64,000 nt of DNA from contig NC_059548.1 in NCBI RefSeq assembly GCF_905220415.1, positions 5,582,501-5,646,500 on the forward strand. Reading direction: 5' to 3'. A program made the translations under genes and the position numbers. Of the stretch, positions 35,685-48,400 are shown one piece after another. The DNA is from Colias croceus (Eukaryota > Arthropoda > Insecta > Lepidoptera > Pieridae). Every line of letters starts with the position of its first letter. Positions within the stretch are counted from its first letter, which is position 1. The notes under the pieces were generated by a model that did no database searches, was not told where the DNA came from, and worked only from the letters and a program-made list of their open reading frames with translations.

Positions 35685-37692
35685 TGGAGATATCTATATA
35701 TATATATATATATCCATGTATTCTCCTAAATTATACTACCGCACAGGTCATGCATTGAAAATAACTATTATTTCCATGTGACTGTAACTTTATGAATTAC
35801 CTTAAATTCTTAAAAAAATGAGTATAAGTTATTTTATTTCGTATTTTATAGTTTTAATCAATTTCATACTTCCATAATATGTCATACTCTTCGTATATAA
35901 ATATATTAAGTTGGCACGACGGTTACTTGAGTTCGGGCAACTTCGAAGCATCAATCATTTCCATCTGCAAATATGTTTGGAGGTAGATAAATGAAATAAC
36001 CATTTGAGTTTGAAATTTTATTGATATTCTGTCAAGTTGAATTACAGTTTGCATTGCAAATGAACGTTTAACAAAATAGCATTTCTCTAATATGTACAAA
36101 CACATTATATTACAAAACATTAAATTATCCGTACATCATACAAGTCAATAATTAATAATTATTAATTATAATACATAACGCATTGAAATAAACATACATA
36201 TAATGTGAATTAAATATAAAAGTTAAAAACGGACAAACACATGCTAACGAAGGCTTACGTGTAATTATTTAAAAGGTTTGTAATAAATGAACTTTGACGT
36301 CGTTTTATTCAATAAGGGAGGCAATATTGCGTGTCGTTCGCCAAACGTTGTTAAGGCAACATCGGGGAGAAAAATGTTTTTACAATTTTCCGAGGTTGAG
36401 TTGATAAAATGCTTTCAAAAGGCTATTGGAATATTGGAACAGATTTTTACTGTACACAGGGATTAAGAGCTATTTTATACTAAAATATTGTGAGGTTTTG
36501 CTTGCTTTTTTACTTTAAATGAAGATGAATTTAGAATTGGTAAGTAAGAAGGTATTTATTTATCAATTTAATATAGGTACCACACCAAGTAAAATATTTA
36601 CAATCATACAAAATGGATTAACACGGTAGGTACATAAGGCGGTCTTATATCGCTTACTAGCGATCTCTTCCAGGCTGCCCAAGGTAAGAGATAAAGAAGA
36701 AAAGAAAATGTAACGCGGGAATTATTTTTTTATATATTATTTCGCGGGCGCGAAAATGTATAATAGTTGAGTTGAAATAAAGTTGTATGGTAAGTAAAGA
36801 CAATTTTTAAGTCGCAGCTAATCCTATTCAGTATTTGAATCTCTAATCTAATATTATGATATTTATATACGTTTAGATATTGTAAATAGTAAATGTTATA
36901 GAGGCACGATTGATTTGTTAGTTTCCAAGTTCATTAAAATTGTTAGAATTAGACCAATTTGATTGTTTTGTTTACAGGAAAAGCATAGACAAAATATATT
37001 TTCTTTTCGTCGTCGATATTTTACTTATATAAATAGGTATAATAGATATATCGTATCTTAAACAATTTAAATTTGAAAAGTAATTAATAATAATTATTTG
37101 GTTTTTATCTATAACATACTTGTTAAGTCGAGGCATAAGTTTAAAGTTTTCTTAAAAAGGGCGGAAACAAAAAGTCTCTAATATTATAGATATACATAAA
37201 TCTAACCTTAATATCTAAGTGAATATGATAATTACAAATTGCTAACTTTGGCAATTCATTTATATACTATTGAAATATAATTACACTATAAGAGCGAGAG
37301 GATAAATAGTAGGGAATTTCTATAATCTAAAAACTAAAGACTTACTGTTTTCTGTTTGTGAAAAGAATTAGTAGTTAGATGGATTCAATTTGATTTAGAT
37401 TCAATTAAATTTAAAATTTAAATTAAAATAATGATGAACTAAATATTTGTAGAGCAAATAAATACGCAGGTATTGATTTACTATATACCTATATAGTTTT
37501 TATACCCGAGCTATTTTCATACTAAATTAAGATTTGTAATTGGATTTATTATCATCAGATACAATAAATAAATAATATTGGGTGAAGTATCTAATAGAAA
37601 CAATTAATAACCAATACCACTAGATATCTGGTAAAATTAAACTAAAGTTGAAAATTCGTGTAAGTTTTTATTAATTGCTTGATGAATTATTA
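35685..37692. other. Non-coding stretch
   Basis: AT-rich with no supported gene. It starts with an (AT)n run at about 35693-35713 and contains a LINE 3'-end fragment at 36540-36720. Confidence 0.5.
36540..36720 (-). repeat. 3' UTR fragment of a non-LTR retrotransposon
   Basis: On the plus strand 'ataaggcggtcttatatcgc' followed by 'agcgatctcttccaggctgc' is a conserved block of lepidopteran LINE 3' UTRs as I know them. To its left lies the expected 'ggtatttatttatcaattta' tail, giving minus-strand orientation. No coding part remains. Confidence 0.5.
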
Positions 37693-38708
37693 TACAGGGT
37701 GTCCCAGCAACGGTATACTAAGCCCCAAGGAGGTTATAGTTTTGCATACGCTGAGAAATACTTATAAAATTCCAGACGAATTTTTTGACAAATAGATGAG
37801 TTCTTAAAATTCAATGTGTACAGTGTACACCCCTAACAAGCAACCTGCCCAACTTTGCCACCCGCACGTGAGCTATAGTTTAACGCGAGGTATTTCAACG
37901 CGAGGCAAGATTGGAGGTGAGGTGTGCGGGGCCGTTCGCGTGACACGCGCTCCTCGCGCTCCTCGCGTCGTTTGTTTTTCGTAACGTTAGCGCTGTGCCA
38001 CAGTGTAAAATACTTATATCAAAAGTAAATTGTGATCAATTTTTATTATGTAAGCAATGTAAAAGTGTTTGTGTCAGATTGTAAATATAAAAGTAAATAA
38101 AGAAATCATTTACAACTTTATAAACTGAGATAAGTAGGTACTAGGAATTTATTAATTAGCACAACATAATTATGGAAGTACTTGGTGTAACTAATAAATA
38201 TTACTTGCTGCTACCAGTAGAAGCTTAGAGTATTATATTAGAATAGTATAGAGCGCGTGTATTACAATATAACTACAATACTACAACAATCTACAAAAAT
38301 GGTCTGATATTATTTCTTCGTAAAATTATAAAAAAAAAAAAGTTTTATTGAAAAATATAAATATCGCTAATTTCTGAACATTTTCACTCATAACATTTTT
38401 ATTTATAGTTCTATGACAAAAAGTTACTGGACCAAAATTGTAGAAAATTTAATTTAATGTTGACAATTTTTTTTTATCAGATTAATAGTTTAAGAGATAT
38501 ATCATAAAAACCATATTAAGCGCTATTTTTAAGATGGCGGCCGTGGGACAAGGGTGGCGACCCCACAAACTTGGTGATAGCTTCACACTAACCCCCCCTA
38601 CACATCAAAAAAATAAAATGCGTCCTCCTAAAAAACGCAACCCCAAATGTAACTTTTCAATGAACTATAATAACAATGATTATGAACTAACTATTATCAT
38701 CTATTATA

Positions 38709-39366
38709 CAGTAAAAGTTCCTTATTCGCGCTTCCTTTATTCGCGTTTTCACTATTCGGGAATTAAAAAAATGCGACCCAATTTCTATATTCGCGACTAA
38801 AAATTTTTTTATTCGCGGATTTAATAAGTACATACATAATAATAAAATTATTCCAATAGGTATCTAACACAATATCCTTGTCAAATGGACTAATAAGAAA
38901 GTAAAATAGATCTTATTACAAGTTAGCCTAAAGTACATAATATTATGTTGTTAATTAATGATATCGCCGAGGCCTTTGACCCAAGCCGCCTTTGTCGCAA
39001 GCCGCCTTTGCCGCGATTGATGTTTTTGAGAATGTAAATAAACAGAATGGAAGCAACCTTATAACTCAATAAATAAAGTATATTTTTAAATGTAGTTCCG
39101 TTTATAGTAAAAGCCGCTTTGCGTGTTTTATAGGTTTCGTCTTTCACATTCGTTACAAAAATAATTGTGATCGAGTAACGTCTACTGCACTCTTCCTAGT
39201 TTATAAATTTATAATGTCAACTAAAAAAAATCTCAATCGTCACCTAGGAACGTATAACGTAGAACCTATAATCCCATATAATAATTACCATTCCGTATTC
39301 ACGGTTTCTGTATTCGAGGCATATATTTTATGGAACATATACCCCGCCAATAAGGAACTTTTACTG
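38709..39366. mobile_element. pogo/Tigger-type MITE nested in the larger element
   Basis: CAGTAAAAGTTCCTTATT at 38709 is inverted at the right end (39349-39366: AATAAGGAACTTTTACTG), with TA on both sides. Subterminal 'tattcgcg' words recur (38722, 38738, 38812), as in Tigger ends. The 658-bp interior has no transposase frame. Confidence 0.8.
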
Positions 39367-39530
39367 TAGTGATTAATAATTATTATTAGTCAATAATCAT
39401 TATTATTTGACTATTATCAATTATTTTTTAACAAATAATCATTATTGTTTTTTTCCTTAAAATAAACAACTGTAATTAATAATTATACCCCAAAATTATG
39501 CAAATAATACACCAATTACGTAATAATAAT

Positions 39531-39713
39531 CCATACTAATATTATAAATGCGAACGTAACTCTGTCTGTCTGTCTGTTACTCAATCACGCCTAAACTACT
39601 GAACCAATTTGCATGAAATTTGGTATAGAGATATTTTGATACCCGAGAAAAGGCATAGGCTACCTTTTATTGCGAAATATGTACCACGGGCGAAGCCGGG
39701 GCGGACCACTAGT
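39531..39713 (-). repeat. Dispersed repeat R1-type copy (minus strand)
   Basis: Minus-strand reading runs from 'actagtggtccgccccggct' to 'tttataatattagtatgg', with a (CAGA)n run. It is close in its tail half to 26634-26879. Confidence 0.75.
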
Positions 39714-41199
39714 ATTATATATATAAAACAAATTATTATAAACTAAACTCTTATTTCACAGTAACGCAGCTTTTATCGTTTTGAAATAAAAGCATACGAG
39801 GTGAAACTTTATGACCAACTGATATTTTTATTCTGTGGCATCAAGTAACTACGTTTTTATCATATTACTCAATTTACATACTAGTTCTCTTTTCCTGTCC
39901 TTTTTTGTGATACTGACACTGCTTTCTTCCGAATTTTGTTTGTTTTGTTACCCATTTTCAATAATTTATCTTTACTCAAAACTTAAAATCGAGCGGAGAT
40001 AATTTGACACAGGTCCTACGTTAGCAAGCGCCTGATCAGGACTGGCGGGGTAGCGGGCAGCGCGGTTTGTAAAGAAAACGCTGGGCAACGTTAAGTTCTG
40101 AGATATAATATGTATTTAATAATTACAGGGCTTCAGTAGAAAACCAAAATTTAGCACGTTTTCTGCAGTACATCAAAATACATATCCTTATATAAAAATT
40201 ATTTCCAAAATCAGAAATTTCATTAATAAATAATTCGTTTTCGATCTTTATTTTAGCCTATTTTTATGATTTTATATGATCGAACAAAATACACGTGGTT
40301 GTGTAACAAATTAGCACACTTTTTAGGAAATATCTTGAAGTGTATTGATTATTTTTTCTAGAAGCGTCATATAATTGCAAATACATGAAAAATTTGATCT
40401 TGCAAACCAATTTTACTCCGCTTCGCTGAAAGGACTCCCCTTAAGATTAGTTTTCATAGACAAAATGCTCACATTAGCGAAGCGGTATAATATGCCGGCT
40501 GCGCGAAGCTAGAGACGAAAACATGGATTTTAAGGAAAAATTAAGAAAAAAAAATTTTGACGTCATTTTGTTGCTTAAGTATTTTTTACGTGATCAGTGT
40601 ATGCAAAACTACAAGTCCCTTCGCGCTTAGTATACCAATAGTGGCACACCCTGTATACGTTACAAGATAATATTTTTTGGGGATACAATTAATCACAAAA
40701 CAGAAAACAGTAAGCATATGAGTCTAGAACATCTAAAGATAAAAGGGATACGTTAAGGACGAAATAGACAGGGCTAAATAATTGAAAGTCAAGTTAAAAA
40801 TATATTTTCTTATCATTGACTGATGAAAGTGTAAAAATAATGACTCTATAGACTTTAAAAGAAAATTTAAGAAGTATAATAATTAAGCTGAAATCTTTAC
40901 ATTGAGCGTGGTTGAAGTGGGGTAATTAAACTTGATTTTCTAAGTCCTGATTTTAAATTATTTGAGGATTAAGAAAAAGCTGCAGGTACCTATCTCACGT
41001 ACAATTATTGTGACTTATAAGAATTCATGCTACCACGAGTAAGTGCTTAAAAGCCTCAGTCGATTTTCCAATAAAACGTTTCCTTTATTACTATCTGACC
41101 CCACATACAGATCATGAATAGCATCCATTTTATAAAATTAAAATCAATACAAAAAGCAATATTTTATACATACACACGTGTTATTATGTTAATCAAACA

Positions 41200-41414
41200 A
41201 CGTGTGCATTTACATCAAACGAGCGAATGCTCATTCTAACCCCAATGTATATCAAATTATATTTTAAGTGTATTCTTTCGTTGTTCTTAGTGCGTTCGAA
41301 AATTATGCAATGTTCTAACACTGAATACGAGTTTTCGTTAACACTACAAGATCACGGAAGAATGCTCTTGCTCCAGCTCTAGCTCTATATTCGTTTGATG
41401 TAAATGCACCGTTA
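41200..41414. mobile_element. MITE with GTGCATTTACATCAAACGA ends
   Basis: GTGCATTTACATCAAACGA at 41204-41222 recurs in inverse orientation at about 41390-41409. The interior of roughly 170 bp is non-coding. It lies downstream of the last exon of the minus-strand host gene and could be part of its 3' UTR or flank. Confidence 0.7.
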
Positions 41415-42116
41415 GAAAGTATTGGACCGAAACCACAGATAATGTAATACTATACTAGTACCGAAACTACAGTTTAAAATTTTAAACATAATTCTATTGG
41501 TACAGAACCAATTGAATACGTTAGTGGTTTAAATTTAATGGAATTTAGGCAGCGATTTTTCGAATAGGGATTAAACTTTAGAAATACCGATTGTACAATA
41601 TCTGTTAAATTATTTCGTTACTATTTTTCAATATAAATTTGCATAATAATAAAAATGTAATAAGAGCACATTCACGACAAAAATATTACATTATTAATTA
41701 TTATATATAAATATAACTCTATACATTTAAAGGACAAGGACATAGTATAGAATATGTGAAGATAAAGACTTTAGGACGAAGACATCTACAAGAAAATTGA
41801 AGGAGTAGCTTAAGGACTAAACTTATATATTACACATTATATAATAATTAAATCTATATATCTATATATAGCCACAGTCACATTCCTACATATATAAAAA
41901 TAAAGCTTCAAAATATTCACAGTAGTTTTACATTTGAGTAAACAGAACGTTATACAATAACCTCCTAAAGCTATAATAAGAAATCACTGTTCTGTCACTT
42001 TCTTAAATACATAGAATAGTTAAAGTGTGAAAGAGACAAAACAGCGACGCGTTAAATTCAAGATAGACACATAAAGGAAAAACAAAGCATTGGTCCATCA
42101 CGATAAACACTTATCC

Positions 42117-42428
42117 TTACACGTTAGTAATAGTCAACCGTCTCGGACTTCTAGGCCTATTTATATTAGTTCCTGAACCCCTAACATGTACTTGTATGGA
42201 GGGAACATCGACAGCGGAATGTAGACTTGCAGCTCTAGACGCGCGTGGTGAAGGCGCACATACTCTAAGGTCTACAGTGTGGAGACTGGCAGCTCTAGAG
42301 GACCTAGAGGTGGTGGGGACGTGGTCGGAGGGAGTGAGCGCGGGGAGGTCGGCGGCGGAGCGCGAGCGCCGCGGGGGACTCTCCGGTATTAAGGCCATAC
42401 CACCCATACTACCTACGAATACTGAGTT
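42117..42428 (-). CDS. Terminal coding exon of the host gene
   Basis: It starts after acceptor 'cctctttccag' (phase 0) and encodes 103 residues beginning NSVFVGSMGGMALIPESPPR and ending RRLTITNV with TAA at 42117-42119. It is GC-rich against its AT-rich surroundings and has two repeats of SRAASLH, spaced about 20 residues apart, within a Ser/Arg/Pro-rich disordered tail. Such clusters are candidate phosphorylation or 14-3-3 sites, by inference. Confidence 0.8.
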   Translation of the reverse strand, partial: NSVFVGSMGGMALIPESPPRRSRSAADLPALTPSDHVPTTSRSSRAASLHTVDLRVCAPSPRASRAASLHSAVDVPSIQVHVRGSGTNINRPRSPRRLTITNV

Positions 42429-45400
42429 CTGGAAAGAGGTTATAAAAAAGTAAAAAATAGATGAAGATGGTTGCAGATTCCACCTATTATTAAAATTTAT
42501 TGTTGATAATGGTTAGGGTGTTGAGTTCTGAAAAGAGGTTATAAAACGAAAAAAGATAAATATTTCGTGACAATTTTCACACGATCTGATCCCATACTAA
42601 GCTTTCGCTTGTGTTATGGAAACCAGATGGCTGATAAACATACATATATAATTTTAAATAAGTACCTATATAGATAATTAACACCCGAAGAGCACGCAGC
42701 AGCATGTTTATCACACAAATATTTGCCCCGGATGGGAATCGAACCCACGACCTCTGGCTTGGAAGGCAGGGCCACTACCAACTAAGCCAACCGGTCAGTC
42801 AAGATGAAGATGGTTGCAGATTCCTCTATTAATAAAATACATATATGGTTGATAATAATATTATGGTCAGGGTGCTTTTCCACCAATAATGTGCGATCAT
42901 GTATAGCGAGGAATATGTTTGTAAATAACCAATCATATCGCTCATTTAGTTTGAAGTTTGAACCGTTTAGCGTTTGAAGCGATACTATTGATTATTTACA
43001 AACACATTCCTCGCACATTATTGGTGGAAAAGCACTCTTATTCCTTACAATTTAGAAATTAAAGATTTTAAACGTGATTTATTCTGATATTTCGAACACT
43101 ATAGAAAGGTCGCCTTTAAAATTAGTTAAAATCTTTAATTTCTACATGTAATATAATACTCGCGTAAAATCTAACACAATCAAATTCTAGGAATAACCAT
43201 ATGAAGACAACTATACCTACCACAGTAGAGGTTCCATAAAATTATAAATTGAAACTGTAATTGATTCTACTCCTCTTAAAAATATTCCTAAAATCGATAT
43301 GGGTATTAACAATATAAATATCACAGCTTAACATTCATTTTCATTATATTCAGAACGTGTATCTTTTGTGAAGATAATGTTCGAATTGGAATTGTAAGTC
43401 GAGACATAATTAAAGCTATCTAACATAATGATAAGAGTCAAATATACGTACACGAATCTTCACTCAGCACAAATACTAAGCCCTTTCTTTGAATACAATG
43501 GACATCACGTGATTCCACGATATCACATTTTTAAGAGAGCTTTCATTGATCGTGCTTTATTCGTAGTTATGTCAGTTATTTCGTCAAAAAATATGTGACT
43601 AGACTTTAGCCTCATTTATACTGAAGGTTTTATTTTCAGGTTCTATCTTTACACCTTACCTTTATTTAATTCAATTGAATATTACCTTCACAACACTATG
43701 ATATACATAATTCACAACTTTATAAAATTATACTTACTTGTCGTGGTCTATGAGAAAGGTATCCACACGGTTGGTACGCAGAGAATGTGCCCCCACAGTC
43801 ATATGACACGCACCCCCTTGAGAGTGACGCTCGATGCTATAAAATACACATTATATTATTTACTACCTGTGCTCCGCGGTTTTACCCGCAGTGCTCCGCT
43901 CCTGTTAGTCGGTCTTCCTTGATAAATGGGCCATATAACCCCGAAAGAATTTTTCAAATCGGACCAGTAGTTCCCGAGATTAGCGCGTTCAAACAAACAA
44001 ACTCTTCAGCTTTATAATATTAGTATAGATGCACACGGAAGTAAAACAGAATAATATAAACATTCATATTTTTAGTATCTATTTTACACATAAAAATTTA
44101 TTCTTTCTTTCTTTCTATTGCTCTTGAATTTGCATGTTTAGTCAAATTCATTTTCAGGGTATGAATTTACAAATTTTCACTTAAGTAGTGCTTGAAGCTC
44201 AAAGGCAACCACATTGAATAATTCATTATGCGGTTTATTCAACGATCGACCACTCGAGATTATCGACCAAAAGGTAATTTCAAATTCCATATAGAAAAAA
44301 TGATAAAATAATGTTCATAGGGAAAATAAATAAAAATACTCTGATTTTTCTTACAAGGGGTGGCACGGAGACTGTCTCAGCGAGCACGCAACTCTGACGA
44401 TGCTGTTGTTGGAATTTTGGTTGATATGGTTCTAACATTCTGCAAAGAGAGTTATTTATGTAATAAAATTGAAAACGGGAATATTTGCTAGCATTTCTAA
44501 AACACAACCGCAAGTTTTATTATCTGAAATGCGCTGTAAAGAAACTAATATTATGTAATTGAAGCAGCTATTATTTATTATGTAAATTTACTAATGTTGG
44601 TACACTTATCATTTTTTTAAACATGTATTTATTACAATTCTTCAAACATTAAAAAGCACCTTTTATTTATCATGCTAGTAAAAAGAATATCAAGTAATCA
44701 AAAGCTTAAATAAAGATAAAAAGCATAAATAAGGCACAAAATCTACGTACAGCTTATAGACGCACCTGATCTTGCCCCAGCGGTTGAAAAATAGAGCGAT
44801 TGCCGCTACCCACAGGAGTAGCACGAATGCTACTATCAATGCTTCTTCTGCTCGTACTACTATTGCACTTCCATCTGTAGAAATTGAGATAATATTCTAT
44901 ATAATAATTAGCGTAGTAGTCCATTTTTTAGGTAGTTCTGTACATGATTTAAAAAGCATCATCGATTGAGCTCAACGTCTGAACTATAAGTAAATCGTCA
45001 TCAAAGTTTGTTTATTTTTCATTTGTTAAATATTCTATATAAAAATGTTCTGAACTGAAAAATGTAGATGTAAGTCAATGAGAAAATGAGAAATTGGTTT
45101 ATAAAAATTCGGCAAAAATTGTATCCAATGTTGAAAGAAATATGTTGAAAATAACTATTGGCAAATTCATTTTTAATGATACATGTAAAGATTGTATTTT
45201 GAAAAGAGATGTTCGGCTCGTTATTTTCGGTAGCAGCTTCTTTTCAGGCTATTGATAAAGGAAATTTATGTGGCATTTCCAAGCACTCCTAAAATAAATG
45301 CGAGATTATAGTAATGCTCGTATTTAGTCTTATTTCAATTATGTAAGAATTACTGTAAGTAATGTTCATTTTTATAGGTATTACTTTTTTATACATAAAG

Positions 45401-48400
45401 GAAGTAAAATGTTTCAATTATAATAGATCAAAAAGCTCTTACAATCCATCAAATAATTCGAAAAAACGTAATTGGATATTTTCAGAACGGCCTCCAAGAT
45501 ATAATCCATTAATTTAAGATAATTTGCAGTAGGAATCTAAACTGAATCATCGGATTTGAGAGCTATATCAGCAATTTCTCTCAAGTGTTCTGTAATGCGG
45601 ATTTGCTTGCTGATGAAGATATCTTGGAATTAATGTTGACTTCTGTTCTGTGTCTATTTGGTTATTTCGACTGTGTAATGTATTATATTATAGTTTTATG
45701 TTATATCTTCAAAAAGATATTTGAAATTTGATCTTATATTATGTAACTATATAGATTATGCATTTTGGAAAACAAAAATCAAATGACTCAGTCTCAAATT
45801 TAAAAAGTTGATTGAAAACATCGCTCGAAAATATGCACATGGCAGGTTCACTTTCTACGCTTCGGAGTAATTTCTGACAATAGAAAAAGTGTACCAAACA
45901 ACTTTTATCACTAAAAATTCTAATAAATTACATTAAAAATAATACACAACTCATAGAAATAAACAAAAATAATAAAAGCGATGTACCCTGACAAGGCCTT
46001 GGCTTAGCATAATGTCATGATTCTGAGACCATGACGCTGATATTCTGCCAAGCCCTATTCGAGGCACTTTAACGAACCAAGCACTAAACGACAATTTAGG
46101 GAGTCAAATAAATATAATAATAGAAGTTACAAAAATATAAAGGTGATATGAATGAATAAATAATAATTTATGAAATCCTTTAAATAAATATAAGGCTTTC
46201 GTAGCGTATTTACGTAGCGGTTTAAATCGATACCGACAGGCACGTGTGGAACGAATAATAATTATAAAACCGTTTACATTATTTAATGAAATACCTGATA
46301 AAAAATAAGCTCTATAGGTTTTCGAAAGGAGAATGGCGAAACTGGGCCTAACTATTACAGAAATCATAATAATCGAAAATATTATTTTAAGAAATCGAAA
46401 ATTTTTCAACGACGATTATCTTTCTATATTGTTAAAAACTATTACAAAAAATTCTCAGTTACCTATGTAAAATATAATACAGTACTTTAGTTTTTAGTTT
46501 AGTAAATTTAAGTCACCAAAATGAATATGCTAATTATGATTTTATAATTACGTGTCCCAAATCCTGTCACAAACAGGACTGCTAAACAAGTCCTAACATA
46601 AAGATAATAATATAATTAGAACCTTATATAATTAGAACCTTCCGCCCGCGACTCCGTCCGCGCGGATGTCGGTCTTCGCGTGGATGGTTTATTTCTCCAT
46701 TTTGAGTAACTCTGACAATGACATCTTATAAATATCTATTGGACCCAAATACGGCTAGGCCTATAAATATATAATAGGCATACGCAACGTGTGTTCGCGG
46801 TTCTACAGAACAACGTCTATGGATAAAACTGAAAAATTAAGATTAATTTTTTTTCTTCGTATTTTTCCAGGATAAAAAGTATCCTATTTTACGCCCAGGA
46901 TAGTAAGGTATAATTATACCAAGTTTCATCGAAATCGAACCGTTAGTTTTCACGTGATGTCTTCACATACAGACAGACAGACAGACAGACAGACAAAAAA
47001 TTTTTTAATCACATATTTGGGTTTGGTATCGATCCAGTAACACCCCCTGCTATTTATTTTTTCAATATTTTCAATGTACAGAATTGACCCTTCTACAGAT
47101 TTATTATATGTATAGATTATTTATTCTGTGGTAGTACTCAAGTGCTCACCTATTTCAGTAATTGACATGTTCCCACGGCTCTGCACTGGGTACGGAGTGA
47201 CGGGAGTTGGATGGAGACGGAGGATCACCTCCGCTGGGGGACCGCCGGTCGCACCACTCCATTCTGTGGAGTTCAGTGGGCAATTAGCTAAAGGGTTAGG
47301 AAAATCTAGTCTGATAAGTGTGTTGAAATTATAATGAATTTTAAAGTTGTAATTTGGATATACACATAAAATATAATATGTTAGGTACTCAATTTTATGT
47401 ACATTTCGTAGATAGTTAGGCATAAATTAAAATCTTGCTCAACATTTAAAGGTTTTTGTTGAAATTAAATACAGTATGTAGCTCAATATTTTAAACAATT
47501 TGTAGAAGTAGTAAGGTTAAGCTTTGATTAAACACAGAATAGAAAATATTATAACTCCGTTCCTGTTCTTCCGTAAGACATGTCTTTAAAAAACATAAAA
47601 TAATTAATTAATTTACTTTTTGAATTCCTGAAATCTGTTAATTGGATTATCAAGATTGTCCTTGAAGGTAATAATGAATTGACGTCTATAAACCCTTTTA
47701 ATAAGGTTGACATTTAAATTCATAAGACTAATTTGTACAATTGGTAATCCATTGATACAAATAGAAATTCGAACCATTATTAAAATGGCCTTGCCCTTTG
47801 TCTGGTTCAATGCAGAGTAATTTGTCATCGTATTGTAGATAAGTTAATTCGATTATTAAATAGCGTTTATGGTTTTTAGTAGCCGAATAGTGGTTTCACC
47901 GAATAACCGAATACCGAATACTATTCGGTTAGAACCTTACCGAACCGAATATTCGGCCGAATTATTCGGTTCAATGTTTTGACGTGTTTTGATGCGTAAA
48001 CCGGTTCTAACGGGTCGCAAGTAGCTGCCGGCTCGGTGGCGAGCGAGCCTTACCTCACCGCCCGCCAACCGCGTATATCGCCCGCGCACTCCGTGCCGTC
48101 TCAGTTCTGTTGAAACTTCGCACAAAATATTAAAATTTTTTAATTGTTTAAAAATTTTATATTTTTACTTTAAGTTAGTGTTTGCAATATGAGCGGACGT
48201 AATGTCATTTTCTATTGGGACTAAAAGCATTGTCTTCAGACTTCAGGATTTAAAGTATTATAAATATTAAATACTGACTAAGTTCTAATAATAAACATGA
48301 TTAAATTATGTTGATGTAAATTTACAAAATAAACGTTGGTTTGAAATGTAATGATCGTTTTATTTTATACAGGGTGTAATCGTTAAGTGTGGCGATTATT

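Larger units (their letters stand above)
37695..40653. mobile_element. TA-flanked DNA transposon with long imperfect inverted repeats
   Basis: The left end CAGGGTGTCCCAGCAACGG and right end (inverse) CAGGGTGTGCCACTATTGG continue in parallel through 'GGTATACTAAGC' and 'AGTTTTGCATAC', giving imperfect inverted repeats of about 60 bp or more. TATA lies outside both ends, consistent with a TA target of Tc1/mariner-like elements. The 2.96-kb interior has no transposase frame, two GC-rich islets (37910-37990, 40010-40090), a nested MITE and a nested short repeat. Confidence 0.65.

Noticed and set aside
42722..42800. Apparent tRNA-Gly gene on the minus strand
   Set aside because: A and B boxes and the arm are present, but it is fused to the SINE body and the acceptor stem does not close well; it is the SINE head.
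46104..46409. 101-codon hydrophobic minus-strand frame
   Set aside because: Ile/Phe/Tyr-rich as expected from AT-rich intron; no exon borders fit the host gene phases.
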